Assembly: GCA_016297805.1 (NCBI GenBank)
Contig: JAEDFX010000124.1
Span: forward strand, 1 to 5,908
Origin: Treponema sp.
Lineage (GTDB): Bacteria > Spirochaetota > Spirochaetia > Treponematales > Treponemataceae
Direction of reading: 5' to 3'
Length of the DNA stretch: 5,908 nucleotides
In this document: positions 1-5,908 of the stretch, one piece after another
How the letters are laid out: each line of letters begins with the position of its first letter
How positions within the stretch are numbered: position 1 is the stretch's first letter
Program-made: the position numbers and the translations under genes
The notes under the pieces: generated by a model
Told to the model about the DNA's origin: nothing
Databases searched by the model: none
The model's input: only the letters and a program-made list of their open reading frames with translations

Positions 1-23
1 TTAACTGGGATTAGGGTATTAGT

Positions 24-1055
24 TTACTTCTCCTCTGAAAGCAGCAAATCCAGTTGAGCCTGTAGCTCTTCCTTCTTTGGTAAGTACAACTGATAGCGGG
101 CTGCAAACAACTGGTTTGTAATTCCCTGAGTTGCATATTCCATTAAAAGTTCATCTTTCTTAGCACCTAAAACAATTCCAATTGGAGGATTATCATCTGG
201 TTGGCAGATTTCAGTTTTAAAATAATTCAAATACATATTCATCTGACCAATATCACCATGCTTTATTTCTTCGCGTTTTAAGTCAATTAAGACATAACAC
301 TTTAAGATACAGTGATAGAAGACAAGATCAACCTTGAACCTGCGGCTACCAATTGGAATCACATATTGACGACCAATAAAAGCAAAACCTCTTCCTAATT
401 CCAAAAGAAATTTTTCCATATTTGCCTTTAGTGCAGCTTCGAGCTCTCCTTCTTTATAACGTTTCTTCTGTGGAAGTCCTGTAAACTCAAGAACATAAGG
501 GTCACGTATAATATCCTGAGCGGTAATAATCTGATGCCCTTCATTTGCCAGAGCAAGAATGCCTTTCTTATCTGTACTAAGAGCCAGACGCTGAAAAAGT
601 GAACTTTTCATCTGACGTTTTAATTCTCTGACTTTCCAGCCTTCTTTTTCTGCTTCATGAAAGTAGAACTGTAATTCCATTTGGTCATCGCATTTTAAGA
701 GTTCAAAATAGTGGCTCCAGGTCAATTTGTGAGACACTGTCTCACATTTTGGAAAGGCCAGATAAAACTTTCTCATATATGTCAAATTACTTCGGCTGAA
801 TCCCTTTCCGTTTCTTAAAGTAAGGTCTTTAGAGAGATTTACAAGAAGCTGTTTGCCATACTCAGCTTTTGCTTTTCCACCTTGTTCAAATTCTACAATA
901 TATTGGCCTGTATGCCAGTTTGCCATTAAAAGTTCAGTATTTACCGACAGTGCGGCATTATTTTTTGCTTCCTGCCATAGTGTAGAAATATTATTTACAA
1001 GGTGTTCGTATTCTGGTTCAACGGGTTGGGTGATTAGAGATTTTTGTTCATTCAT
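24..1055 (-). CDS. DUF1016/YhcG-family PD-(D/E)XK nuclease
   Basis: A 343-aa protein of full length for the YhcG/DUF1016 family. The N-terminal half (about residues 15-160) is the helical DUF1016 N-terminal domain, with the family-typical stretch FSRSNLTYMRKFYLAFP (86-102) followed by LTWSHYFELL (111-120). The C-terminal half (about 185-330) is a PD-(D/E)XK nuclease fold: D243 in FKVDLVFYH, then IDLK with D258 and K260, then GQMNMYLNYF (270-279). The DLK form of the (D/E)xK motif is common in this family. Family members are presumed DNA nucleases and are often found beside restriction-modification loci; substrate and partner are not known for this one. The ATG at 1055 is 3 bases after the stop of the upstream gene, with an AAGGGG ribosome-binding site 10 bases before it, so it is probably co-transcribed as the last gene seen. 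It is richer in GC (about 43% on sampled lines) than the middle of the operon. The family call is firm; the role in defence is inference. Confidence 0.93.
   Translation of the reverse strand: MNEQKSLITQPVEPEYEHLVNNISTLWQEAKNNAALSVNTELLMANWHTGQYIVEFEQGGKAKAEYGKQLLVNLSKDLTLRNGKGFSRSNLTYMRKFYLAFPKCETVSHKLTWSHYFELLKCDDQMELQFYFHEAEKEGWKVRELKRQMKSSLFQRLALSTDKKGILALANEGHQIITAQDIIRDPYVLEFTGLPQKKRYKEGELEAALKANMEKFLLELGRGFAFIGRQYVIPIGSRRFKVDLVFYHCILKCYVLIDLKREEIKHGDIGQMNMYLNYFKTEICQPDDNPPIGIVLGAKKDELLMEYATQGITNQLFAARYQLYLPKKEELQAQLDLLLSEEK
728..746. repeat. 19-base perfect inverted repeat inside the DUF1016 nuclease gene
   Basis: The sequence TGTGAGACACTGTCTCACA is a perfect palindrome around a single central base (9-base arms). 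It lies entirely in coding sequence and encodes roughly residues 104-109 (CETVSH) between the two DUF1016 N-terminal motifs. It could form a tight DNA or RNA hairpin or be a dimer-binding site, or it could be a by-product of the encoded residues. Confidence 0.85.
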
Positions 1056-1058
1056 AGT

Positions 1059-1931
1059 TTAGTTTCCCCTTTCTGTTATCTGATTTATCGCCATTTTCAT
1101 AACCTGTGCACATAATAAAGCTGTATCAATAGTGGGTGTAAAATTTTGACTAATCTGCTGATATGGATGAATGTAATTTCTAAAATTTTGAACAGTATGG
1201 CTGAACCTTTTTACATCTTCTTTTATATAACCAAGCTCATAAGCAACTGCTATGTAATTTTCAAGAGTCCATTTATCAAATGATTTTACTTTAAACGAAT
1301 CCCTTTCTTTAGGACTTGCTTTTGCGGAATTGAACTCTGCAGGAGACTTCATTGCTATTGCACTAAGGAGCCCCTCCAAAACAGAACCACATAAGAATAT
1401 ACATCCTAATGGGACTTGATTCTCAATGCATTTATCAATTTCTTTCATTCGTGTTTCAATTATTGGATGAAGGCAAGATTCTATAGGAAGCTTTGAAATA
1501 TTAAGGTTTGAAATTTTTACTTTTAGAAAGTCTTCCGCAGTGTTTTTTGCCTGAACATCTGGCTTAAAAGATTGGTTTAAATCAAAGTTCACTTTTCTGA
1601 AGAGTACATTTTTCCCTTCAATATATACATTCCAATCATCATATTGCAAATGCTTATTAAACAATTCCAGAAGTTCATCGAGCAATGCAGGATTATCTAT
1701 ATAGTTTACCGGTGCAAAAACATTTCTTATACATTGATCTAATGTTGCAGTACCGTTTAGTTGATTAAGTTTTTCATCAGTGAAAATCCATCTCGTAGGG
1801 AATCCTGACCCATAACTGTCATGGAAACCTAATGCATTAAAGAAATCCACGAGCATTCTTCCAGAACGAGTTTGAGATTTTTCATTTATTATTTCGCGAA
1901 GTACTTCTAGTGTTTTTTTGGACAATGTCAT
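1059..1931 (-). CDS. Abortive-infection C-terminal-like (HEPN-type) protein
   Basis: A 290-aa two-part protein. Residues about 20-115 form a conserved-looking N-terminal domain (GRMLVDFFNALGF, then GFPTRWIF, LNGT, LDQCIRNVFAPVNYI) that I recognise as recurrent in hypothetical proteins but cannot name with certainty. Residues about 150-285 resemble the Abi_C (abortive infection C-terminal) helical domain: GSVLEGLL (182-189) in the first core helices, FDKWTLENYI (218-227), and RNYIHP (251-256) near the end. The last motif is like the R-N-x-H signature of HEPN RNases, but with three residues between Arg and His (R251, H255) instead of the usual four to six. The likely role is an RNA-cutting or RNA-binding effector in phage defence; this is inferred from family resemblance and context. 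The ATG overlaps the stop of the upstream 630-aa gene by four bases (ATGA), with GAGGAA about 11 bases before it. No membrane segment or signal peptide is seen. Confidence 0.75.
   Translation of the reverse strand: MTLSKKTLEVLREIINEKSQTRSGRMLVDFFNALGFHDSYGSGFPTRWIFTDEKLNQLNGTATLDQCIRNVFAPVNYIDNPALLDELLELFNKHLQYDDWNVYIEGKNVLFRKVNFDLNQSFKPDVQAKNTAEDFLKVKISNLNISKLPIESCLHPIIETRMKEIDKCIENQVPLGCIFLCGSVLEGLLSAIAMKSPAEFNSAKASPKERDSFKVKSFDKWTLENYIAVAYELGYIKEDVKRFSHTVQNFRNYIHPYQQISQNFTPTIDTALLCAQVMKMAINQITERGN
1066..1071 (-). promoter_or_regulatory. Ribosome-binding site AAGGGG for the DUF1016 nuclease gene
   Basis: The minus strand reads AAGGGGAA, with AAGGGG ending 10 bases before the ATG at 1055. 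It lies in the last codons of the 290-aa gene and supports this start and operon membership. Confidence 0.55.
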
Positions 1932-3820
1932 TTATTTAATAATTCCTCAGGACTATTAACTGCATTATTCTTTATTATACTTCTAATCTTTTCAGATTTC
2001 ATATACTGATTTAGAATAAAATTATTAAGTGATTTTTCCTTAGGTAAATTTACAATTAAATCTCTAAGAAAAACCATTACTACAAATTGCAATTTAGAAA
2101 TATAGTAATCTAGCAATGAATTATCATAAGATGCTTTATGAACAATTTGATTCCTTTGTCGGTATATCATCAATAGTTCATTTTTGATGTTTGATTCAAT
2201 TGAATTGATTGTATTAATAAATTTCTTATTATCTTTATAAAACTCAACAGTTTTAATTAGTTCTTCGTTAAAAACATTATTATCAGTGCATGTATCATAT
2301 GAACGTAAAAGATTAATGAAATCAAAAAGTGAAATTCTTTTTCCTGGAGCAATCATGTTAGTTATTTTTTTACATGCATCATCAGGTAATACAATCCTAG
2401 ATATACTTCTAGAGTTTACAACATTTACGGATGTAAAATAAAAATTAAACTTATCATATAAACTCCATCCATAAGAATAAAAATAACGAAAAATAAAATG
2501 ATTTATCAAACAATCACATATTTTTGTAAATTTAGTGCTATCTTCACCATTTTTAGAGAACTTTATTGAGACTCCAGAAAAAAGATTTTCTAAACTTATC
2601 CATAGATTTAGTAATTGCTCTTCCTGATTATTGGTTTCTATTCCTTTTCTATAAAAGTGCAATGCATCATTGATTGTTTTAGAATCAGAAGTCGAAATAT
2701 TTGCATACAATCTTTTATAAATTCCAGAAATATCTTCTTTATTATTATTTCGTATAATATCAATGTTTAAATCGAAAAATGGTTTTGTATTATTTCCTAT
2801 CGAAGTTGAAACTACATTTAATTTTTCATCGCAAATTAAATATTCATTCGAAAGAATTTCGTAATTAGCTTCGGTTTTATAAATAAGTCTTAGGTAATCA
2901 CATATATTTGATACTTGCTTTTTTGCAATATTTACACCAAATAAAGAATCTTTACAGCAAATTTTTACAATTGCATTAGAACCAATTTCATAATTTGCCT
3001 CATGGAATAGTTCTTGATCAGAAATTAATCCATTACATTTCTTTTTTATTAATGGGTTGTAAAAAGTTATATTCTCGAATGTTTCTTCTTGTGAAAGATG
3101 CAAGCCTTTAACATAAAATACAATATATATTGTTTTTTGTGGTTGCTTTAGTAATTCAAATATCCTTTGAAAACGATCTATTAATTGCAGGTTTATAACT
3201 TCCTTTTTTACAATTTGATTATATTTTTTCGGATCTGTAATAATAGATTTATATGGATAAGATGTAATGAAATGTTTTCCATCTGGATAATCGACTTCAT
3301 TATAAGATGAGAAAACTTTATCACATAAAGTCGAAATTGTTTTAATTTCAAATTGTCTATAAATGAATTCAAAAATGATTACAATAGCACATTTTTGAAT
3401 TTTATTTTTATCTTTTTTATTAAAAAGAAAATACTTTGTTTTTTCTTCCAAATAATTAAGAAAGTTATCTTGCATAAATATGGATTGAATATCATTAGCA
3501 ATTTTTAGCAGAATATCTCTATTTGGATTCTGAAGCTCTTTAATTAACATATCCCATAAAGCACATAGTTCGGGTGTGAATAAAAAATAAAATGCTTTTT
3601 GTGTATTGGCAGTATCTCTAAAATAATCCAAATGTTTCGAATTATCTTTTTCGTTTATATTTAGTTCAATAATGATTTCATTTACTAGAAAGTGAGGTGA
3701 AATTAAAGAATCATAGATTGTAGGTTTTGAAAGTTTTAAACAAAAGTTTTCCCAACAATCTGCAAAATATATTAATTCTTCAGATGGATTTTCTGAAGCA
3801 AAAAAAATCCAATCTATCAT
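1928..3820 (-). CDS. Large Apea-like HEPN domain protein (630 aa)
   Basis: A 630-aa protein with a recognisable C-terminal HEPN region. WISLENLF (407-414) is the W-x2-LE helix typical of Apea-like HEPN domains, preceded by INDALHFYRKGIE (383-395). The catalytic-type motif RNQIVH (R556, N557, H561; Rx4H) lies at bases 2138-2155 in MIYRQRNQIVHKASYD, followed by a long hydrophobic helix (about 570-592). HEPN proteins of this kind are metal-independent RNases, so RNA cleavage is the predicted activity. Residues 1-380 match nothing I can name. They look like a helical part (1-170) and a mixed part with repeated hydrophobic strands (about 225-340), possibly the sensor or regulatory half. No transmembrane segment is obvious. 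The ATG overlaps the stop of the zinc-ribbon gene (ATGA), and its own stop overlaps the next ATG, so three genes are translationally coupled. It is strikingly AT-rich, about 22-27% GC on sampled lines, lower than the last gene in the operon. HEPN assignment is fairly sure; target and trigger are unknown. Confidence 0.78.
   Translation of the reverse strand: MIDWIFFASENPSEELIYFADCWENFCLKLSKPTIYDSLISPHFLVNEIIIELNINEKDNSKHLDYFRDTANTQKAFYFLFTPELCALWDMLIKELQNPNRDILLKIANDIQSIFMQDNFLNYLEEKTKYFLFNKKDKNKIQKCAIVIIFEFIYRQFEIKTISTLCDKVFSSYNEVDYPDGKHFITSYPYKSIITDPKKYNQIVKKEVINLQLIDRFQRIFELLKQPQKTIYIVFYVKGLHLSQEETFENITFYNPLIKKKCNGLISDQELFHEANYEIGSNAIVKICCKDSLFGVNIAKKQVSNICDYLRLIYKTEANYEILSNEYLICDEKLNVVSTSIGNNTKPFFDLNIDIIRNNNKEDISGIYKRLYANISTSDSKTINDALHFYRKGIETNNQEEQLLNLWISLENLFSGVSIKFSKNGEDSTKFTKICDCLINHFIFRYFYSYGWSLYDKFNFYFTSVNVVNSRSISRIVLPDDACKKITNMIAPGKRISLFDFINLLRSYDTCTDNNVFNEELIKTVEFYKDNKKFINTINSIESNIKNELLMIYRQRNQIVHKASYDNSLLDYYISKLQFVVMVFLRDLIVNLPKEKSLNNFILNQYMKSEKIRSIIKNNAVNSPEELLNK
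1943..1948 (-). promoter_or_regulatory. Ribosome-binding site GAGGAA for the 290-aa gene
   Basis: The minus strand reads GAGGAA 11 bases before the ATG at 1931, within the last codons of the 630-aa gene. Spacing is a little long, so reinitiation through the ATGA overlap probably contributes to translation. Confidence 0.5.
3800..3807. repeat. Eight-base A/T homopolymer near the start of the 630-aa HEPN gene
   Basis: A run of eight A on the plus strand (T8 in the coding strand) falls at codons 5-7 (I-F-F) of the 630-aa gene. A one-base slip here would abolish the protein almost from its start. The frame is intact in this copy. Confidence 0.8.
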
Positions 3821-4713
3821 TTAACTACTTCCCCCTCTACGACAGTAATTTTCTCCTTAAACTGATTATCTATTTCCTTTACAAAATTATAAATTAAATC
3901 ATAAGTCTGATTTAATTCTTCTTTAGAAATAATAATTTGATTTCCATCCAGATCTTTTCCATTTCTGTGTACTAAATGATGTCTATCATTAATTTTCTTC
4001 ATGATGTCGTCAATATTGTTAGGAAAATCGATATTTAATATTTTTTTATAAATTGCTCTTATTTTTGGAAGGTTATGATACATGAGATTGTACAAATCCT
4101 CCTTGACCAATTTTTTTAGATTGTCCATCCGATTGTAGATATCGCATAATTTGAAAGATCTGTCCTTATAATCTATAAAATTTTCCACAAACCTCTTTAA
4201 ATTACTTTCATTATCAAGAACGCTATTTATCAATGCGTCAGAAAGATATGTTTCTAAGCAAGTAATGATATTTACAAACAAAAGTTTATTTAACGATATC
4301 TCTAAGTCAGGAGCTAGGACAAAATTTTCAAACAATCTTTTATTTGCTTCCATCTGTATACAGAATGTATCAAAGAATGAAGTATTGCTTTCTACAATTT
4401 CTGAGTAATCTTCAAAGTAATCGTTTTCAATATTTTCTACTTCCATTTCAGTATCTTCATCCAAATCATCACTATATAACTCACCACCATACATACTAGA
4501 AGCTAATTGTATATTGTAATTCTTATGGCAATTTGGACATTCAATATCAGTACAATCTGTTTCTAGAGTTCCCAAATAGGTATCTCGTTCAGACATTAAA
4601 TTAGGACTTGGTAAACTTTCAATAATTTCTTCGATTTCTTCTCCACATTCTGAACAATAAAACCTTAAAGTAATACTTCTTGTAGAAAAAGCATCAAATT
4701 CACAACTAAACAT
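3817..4713 (-). CDS. Zinc-ribbon plus HEPN-like protein
   Basis: A 298-aa protein with three visible parts. Residues 15-65 hold two paired cysteines, CSEC (20-23) and CPNC (59-62), spaced as in a zinc ribbon, with a further Cys at 54. Residues 78-108 are very acidic (15 of 31 are Asp or Glu) and look like a linker. Residues about 115-285 are helical, with CLETYLSDALIN (152-163) as a candidate first HEPN helix and RHHLVH (R244 to H249, Rx4H; bases 3967-3984), followed by RNGK, as the catalytic-type motif. Together these suggest a HEPN RNase or toxin whose zinc ribbon may bind nucleic acid or a partner protein. I do not recognise a named family for the whole chain. It starts 5 bases after the stop of the methyltransferase gene, behind a perfect AGGAGGT ribosome-binding site, and its stop overlaps the next ATG. 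Presence of Zn ligands and Rx4H is direct; function is inference. Confidence 0.72.
   Translation of the reverse strand: MFSCEFDAFSTRSITLRFYCSECGEEIEEIIESLPSPNLMSERDTYLGTLETDCTDIECPNCHKNYNIQLASSMYGGELYSDDLDEDTEMEVENIENDYFEDYSEIVESNTSFFDTFCIQMEANKRLFENFVLAPDLEISLNKLLFVNIITCLETYLSDALINSVLDNESNLKRFVENFIDYKDRSFKLCDIYNRMDNLKKLVKEDLYNLMYHNLPKIRAIYKKILNIDFPNNIDDIMKKINDRHHLVHRNGKDLDGNQIIISKEELNQTYDLIYNFVKEIDNQFKEKITVVEGEVVK
3829..3838 (-). promoter_or_regulatory. Purine-rich ribosome-binding site for the 630-aa HEPN gene
   Basis: The minus strand reads AGAGGGGGAA, with the G-run about 10 bases before the ATG at 3820, inside the 3' end of the upstream gene. It supports this ATG as the start, together with the ATGA stop/start overlap. 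Confidence 0.6.
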
Positions 4714-4718
4714 TATTT

Positions 4719-5908
4719 CTACCTCCTCTCCACAATGGCAATTTCTTCTGGAGTAAGTCCGTAGAGTTCATAAACTTTCTGGTCAATTTGTTTTTCCCAT
4801 TCTGTTATATCGGTTGATGAATCCGCTTTTTTTGCAGCGAGAATTTTGTCTACAAGGGTGATGATTTCTTTTTGTTGTTCTTTTGTGGCGGTTGGGATTG
4901 GAATAGAGCCAATTTGATTTCCATTTAAATCAAAATAGTTACCAGAAACTTTTGTTGTATTGTAATAATATTCAAACCAAGTATTTGTTAATTTTGAGTT
5001 CAAAATTCCTAATATAAAATTTAAATTGCACTCTAAATTTGGAATCAAATAATAAATTCTATCAAGACAAATTATTTCTTTCTCTTTTAACATTGCCTGT
5101 AGATAAGCTACAGTTCTTGGCAATATAATCATCTCTTGATTGAATACATCAGCAAAATCAGTATCAATATTTTTTAATTCGCCTTCTATAAAGTATTTTC
5201 TTACATTAGTAGATTTTAAAGCTTTATATTTGTTTCCATCAAAATTTACTTTATTATTTGCAAGACCTCTAGCAATTAAAAAAAAATCTTTTATCTTTTT
5301 ATAGGAATCCATTTTTGCAATAACTGATTTTAATTTAGGATTTACATCGACTATTATTTTACAATCATTATCATTCATGATTTCACTTTGTAAAATCTTA
5401 AGAGATTCAATTTGATTTAAGAAATTAAGTTCATTAAGATTATTTAAACGTTTATATTCAATTGCATTCTCTTTATTATTCTCCATTCCATTTTGAACAA
5501 TTAAAACACAAGGATATGTCATTGCATTTAAAAATACAGGTAATTGAGAAATGTCTAAGATACTTTTAATTTTATGATTATTAATCAAAAATTTTCTACA
5601 ACCTAGTCCATAATCTGAATTAAAAAATCTAATAGGATTTATAAAAGCAAGGTAACCACCTATTTTGATCGATTTCACCCCTTTCTCGATAAACAATAAA
5701 TACATATCATATTGCTTTGTTGTACTTTCAAATATTTTTTCATATTTCTTTTTTAAATTCTCATTTATTGCAGTTCTTCGAATATACGGAGGATTTCCAA
5801 TCACCACATCAAATCCATCTTTAATTCCGAACATCCACTCAGCATCGAAAAATTCTGCACTTCTATTTTTATCATAAGGATCCCATGTAGAAAGAAGTCT
5901 TGCATTTT
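4719..5908 (-). CDS. Eco57I/TaqI-like type IIG methyltransferase, C-terminal part
   Basis: This is the C-terminal end of a larger gene cut by the right edge. An internal Met lies at 5834, but the frame stays open to 5908, and the added residues (STWDPYDKNRSAEFFDAEW before MFGIKDGFDVVIGNPPYI) are typical of Eco57I-class enzymes, so that Met is not the start. NPPY (bases 5784-5795) is the catalytic motif IV of N6-adenine methyltransferases. It is followed by the usual GGYLAFINPIRFF motif region and a C-terminal target-recognition part ending in LNSKLTNTWFEYYY, GNYFDLNGNQIGSIPIP and a helical tail ending ELYGLTPEEIAIVERR. The protein would methylate adenine in a specific site and, if the missing N-terminal part carries a nuclease domain, also cut unmodified DNA as a single-chain type IIG enzyme. 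A BREX PglX-like enzyme is a less likely alternative. The stop is TAG at 4719-4721, and the last codons contain the ribosome-binding site of the next gene. The middle is more AT-rich than either end. Confidence 0.9.
   Translation of the reverse strand, partial: NARLLSTWDPYDKNRSAEFFDAEWMFGIKDGFDVVIGNPPYIRRTAINENLKKKYEKIFESTTKQYDMYLLFIEKGVKSIKIGGYLAFINPIRFFNSDYGLGCRKFLINNHKIKSILDISQLPVFLNAMTYPCVLIVQNGMENNKENAIEYKRLNNLNELNFLNQIESLKILQSEIMNDNDCKIIVDVNPKLKSVIAKMDSYKKIKDFFLIARGLANNKVNFDGNKYKALKSTNVRKYFIEGELKNIDTDFADVFNQEMIILPRTVAYLQAMLKEKEIICLDRIYYLIPNLECNLNFILGILNSKLTNTWFEYYYNTTKVSGNYFDLNGNQIGSIPIPTATKEQQKEIITLVDKILAAKKADSSTDITEWEKQIDQKVYELYGLTPEEIAIVERR
4721..4727 (-). promoter_or_regulatory. Perfect Shine-Dalgarno AGGAGGT for the zinc-ribbon/HEPN gene
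   Basis: The minus strand reads AGGAGGT, then 7 bases, then ATG at 4713. The site overlaps the last codons and stop of the methyltransferase gene. It is the strongest ribosome-binding site in the window, so the zinc-ribbon/HEPN gene can start translation efficiently even though it sits inside an operon. Confidence 0.88.
5278..5286. repeat. Nine-base A/T homopolymer in the methyltransferase gene
   Basis: A run of nine A on the plus strand (T9 in the coding strand) encodes the FFL of KDFFLIARG, at the border between the methyltransferase core and the target-recognition part. Tracts of this length can slip during replication; the frame is intact here. Confidence 0.8.

Noticed and set aside
1..23. 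Possible terminator after the DUF1016 gene
   Set aside because: The 23 bases left of the stop show no stem-loop followed by a T-run on the minus strand, so the end of the operon is not visible.
139..940. Near-identical direct repeat CCATTAAAAGTTCA near 140 and near 925
   Set aside because: Both copies fall in the DUF1016 gene and encode similar short peptides (ELLME and ELLMA); 14 bases with no symmetry or flanking structure is probably chance.
853..1062. Plus-strand open frame of 69 codons
   Set aside because: It lies opposite the well-supported 5' end of the DUF1016 gene, has no family resemblance, and is a cysteine/serine-rich antisense frame as expected by chance.
1056..4718. A promoter in the intergenic gaps
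   Set aside because: The gaps are 3-5 bases or overlaps. A/T-rich hexamers inside the coding regions are too common here to call a promoter.
5832..5834. ATG at 5834 as the start of the methyltransferase gene
   Set aside because: The same frame is open without a stop to the window edge and encodes residues typical of the enzyme family just before NPPY, so this is an internal Met of a longer protein.
5665..5877. Plus-strand open frame of 70 codons
   Set aside because: It is antisense to the NPPY catalytic region of the methyltransferase and its phenylalanine/serine-rich product reflects the A/T-rich opposite strand.

Overview
The window is a compact run of five genes, all on the minus strand and read from right to left. 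It carries no RNA gene, no recognisable mobile element and no CRISPR array. DNA is AT-rich overall: hand counts on sample 60-base lines give roughly 40-43% GC at the left end and about 22-28% in the middle. Shine-Dalgarno sequences are purine-rich and sometimes perfect (AGGAGGT). This fits a low-GC bacterium such as a Firmicute or a host-associated spirochaete, but no gene here fixes the taxon.

Layout in transcription order. (1) 5908-4719: the C-terminal part of an Eco57I/TaqI-like (type IIG) restriction-modification methyltransferase with the NPPY catalytic motif. Its start lies beyond the right edge, because the frame stays open to base 5908. (2) 4713-3817: a 298-aa protein with an N-terminal zinc-ribbon-like CxxC...CxxC module, a very acidic linker and a C-terminal HEPN-type RHHLVH motif. 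(3) 3820-1928: a 630-aa protein with a C-terminal Apea-like HEPN region (RNQIVH). (4) 1931-1059: a 290-aa protein resembling abortive-infection C-terminal (Abi_C/HEPN-like) proteins, with an RNYIHP motif. (5) 1055-24: a 343-aa DUF1016/YhcG-family PD-(D/E)XK nuclease.

The genes are packed as one operon. There are 5 bases between genes 1 and 2, ATGA overlaps of 4 bases between 2-3 and 3-4, and 3 bases between 4 and 5. No promoter or terminator is visible, so the transcript probably starts to the right of the window and continues to its left.

The most interesting reading is a defence operon: a DNA-modifying or restricting enzyme, followed by three successive proteins with candidate HEPN RNase motifs, followed by a PD-(D/E)XK nuclease. 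By analogy with PrrC or RloC anticodon nucleases that sit beside restriction systems, the HEPN proteins could be RNA-cutting abortive-infection effectors that back up, or are held in check by, the DNA-level system. The motifs and coupling are seen directly; joint function is inference.
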